Shown here piece after piece: positions 62,968 through 64,000 of a stretch of DNA of 64,000 nt; within the stretch, counting starts at the first letter, position 1; the number at the start of each line of letters is the position of its first letter. The stretch comes from Undibacterium sp. CCC3.4 (GTDB taxonomy: Bacteria > Pseudomonadota > Gammaproteobacteria > Burkholderiales > Burkholderiaceae_D). A program made the position numbers and the translations under genes. Location: NCBI RefSeq assembly GCF_034347425.1, contig NZ_CP133779.1, positions 310,001-374,000 of the forward strand, written 5' to 3'. Under the pieces are notes generated by a model that worked only from the letters and a program-made list of their open reading frames with translations, was not told where the DNA came from and ran no database searches.

Positions 62968-63876
62968 TCAGTCACCGCCTCCGGCGCGCTGTTGTTCGGC
63001 CGCTTCAATTGCGCTAATCCAGTTATGCCGCGCGCTTTGCGCATTGGCATACACCGCGTTAATGGCCGCACCATCGGCCTGCAGCAAATGCCCACGCAAG
63101 GCCTGCAGATTACTCATATAGGAATCCAATTCAGCCAGCAAGGCACTGCGATTGGCCAAACTGATATCGCGCCACATTTCCGGCGACGAACCGGCAATGC
63201 GTGTGAAATCTCGAAAACCGCTGGCCGCATACTGGAACAAGGTATCGGCATGCGGCTTTTTCGCAATATCATCGACTAAGGCATACGCCAGCAAATGCGG
63301 CAAATGACTAACCGCAGCAAACACGGTGTCGTGCGTGCTCGGATCGAGATAATGAATAATCGCACCGCACTGCTGCCACGCAGCGGCAACCCGGGCGACA
63401 TCGGCCGGGCGATTTTCCGCCAAGGCGGTGATCACTGCTTTTTTGCCGCGATACAAATCGCTCAAGGCCGCTTGCGGTCCATTGAGTTCACGCCCGGCAA
63501 TCGGATGGGCTGGCACAAACTGGCCGATACGCTCGCCCAGTGCAGCACGCGCGGCGGCTACGACATCCGACTTGGTGCTGCCGGCATCGGTAACGATGGT
63601 GGTCGGTGCTAAAAATGGCGCAATGCTCGCTAAAATGGCCTCGGTCTGTGCCACCGGTGCGGCAATCAATACCAAGTCGGCATCGCGCACCGCCTGCGCC
63701 GGTGAATCGGCAATACTGTCGATGATGCCAAGTTCCAATGCCGTCTGCAAGGAAGCGCGGCTGCGTCCGGCCCCAACGATGTGGGCAACGGCACCGGCTT
63801 GTTTCAACGCCAGCGCAAACGAGCCACCTATCAGTCCGACGCCGAAGATGGCGATTTTCTGAAACCCTGTCTGCAT
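62968..63876 (-). CDS. tyrA: Prephenate dehydrogenase
   Basis: The 302-residue NAD(P)-dependent enzyme makes 4-hydroxyphenylpyruvate for tyrosine. It has IFGVGLIGGSFALALKQAG near 10-28, DADLVLIAAPVAQTEAIL near 65-82, VPAHPIAGRELNGPQAAL near 125-142 and AASGFRDFTRIAGSSPEMWRDI near 220-241. The start at 63876 sits next to the pheA stop; an upstream open frame adds 40 unconserved residues. No chorismate mutase domain is fused. Confidence 0.96.
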   Translation of the reverse strand: MQTGFQKIAIFGVGLIGGSFALALKQAGAVAHIVGAGRSRASLQTALELGIIDSIADSPAQAVRDADLVLIAAPVAQTEAILASIAPFLAPTTIVTDAGSTKSDVVAAARAALGERIGQFVPAHPIAGRELNGPQAALSDLYRGKKAVITALAENRPADVARVAAAWQQCGAIIHYLDPSTHDTVFAAVSHLPHLLAYALVDDIAKKPHADTLFQYAASGFRDFTRIAGSSPEMWRDISLANRSALLAELDSYMSNLQALRGHLLQADGAAINAVYANAQSARHNWISAIEAAEQQRAGGGD

Positions 63877-63883
63877 CACTGCC

Positions 63884-64000
63884 TCACAAGGTGCAAGGAT
63901 AGGAACCGAGCACCTTGAAGAAGGCGGCTTGATCCTTGAGCTCGGCCATGGCCGCAGCGACCTTGGCCTCTTGCACATGCCCTTCGACATCGACATAGAA
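63884..64000 (-). CDS. pheA: C-terminal end of prephenate dehydratase/chorismate mutase (cut by the right edge)
   Basis: The reverse strand from the edge reads FYVDVEGHVQEAKVAAAMAE followed by LKDQAAFFKVLGSYPCTL and a stop at 63884-63886. This is the conserved PheA ending (…FF/FYVDVEGH… VKVLGSYP…). Only 38 residues are in the window. It starts the pheA-tyrA-aroA aromatic run, and its stop is seven bases from the tyrA start, indicating one transcript. Confidence 0.93.
   Translation of the reverse strand, partial: FYVDVEGHVQEAKVAAAMAELKDQAAFFKVLGSYPCTL

Overview
This window looks like chromosomal core and near-core DNA of a betaproteobacterium of the order Burkholderiales, most likely family Oxalobacteraceae. 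That is an inference from gene order and protein character, not from a search. The strongest clue is the right end, read on the minus strand: pheA, tyrA, aroA, cmk, rpsA, ihfB, lapA, lapB, ugd, the heptose-7-phosphate kinase gene and cysM, an arrangement characteristic of Burkholderiales. No rRNA, tRNA, CRISPR array, prophage or intact transposase gene was seen.

Layout. 1-4.4 kb: the tail of a membrane protein gene, then etfB, etfA and an acyl-CoA dehydrogenase (fatty acid oxidation with its electron carrier). 4.4-10 kb: a phosphorus-scavenging block made of an outer-membrane TonB-dependent receptor, a coupled Tat-exported glycerophosphodiesterase and a secreted alkaline-phosphatase-superfamily enzyme, with a possible Pho box. 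10.4-16.7 kb: a TusA-like protein, a coupled alaS-GNAT-Nudix set, cytoplasmic ugpQ and a CaiB-type CoA-transferase. 16.8-20.2 kb: a LytS/LytTR two-component pair, elaA and trhO. 20.2-20.6 kb: a 258-bp miniature inverted-repeat element inserted in an IS200/IS605-type hairpin; a decayed second copy lies at 32.4-32.5 kb in the same target. 20.6-29.7 kb: a DUF2145 pair, a flavodoxin-like reductase, pirin, two LysR regulators, gluQ, argO/argP, and a periplasmic-binding-protein gene coupled to a diguanylate cyclase gene.

29.7-35.6 kb: groES-groEL behind a promoter carrying both a sigma-32 site and a CIRCE operator, an OPT-family transporter and a DTW-domain protein. 35.6-42.4 kb: an uncharacterised proline-rich lipoprotein, a TIGR01777 epimerase, a TonB-like protein with an Ala-Ala-Gln repeat tract, a hydroxyproline-epimerase-like enzyme, and AraC and GntR regulators. 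42.4-47.3 kb: rbgA, an S53 (sedolisin) lipoprotein peptidase with four Ig-like repeats behind a class I cyclic-di-GMP riboswitch, and a histone-deacetylase-family hydrolase. 47.5-52.5 kb: MoxR, DUF58, transglutaminase and lytic transglycosylase genes. 52.5-53.3 kb: a small HTH protein with a long AT-rich leader. 53.3-64 kb: the conserved block named above.

Two themes link genes. Phosphodiester capture appears in the receptor, the periplasmic GlpQ, the secreted phosphodiesterase and the cytosolic UgpQ. Cyclic-di-GMP signalling appears as synthesis, probably tuned by a periplasmic ligand, at 27-29.7 kb and as sensing by the riboswitch at 46.2 kb.
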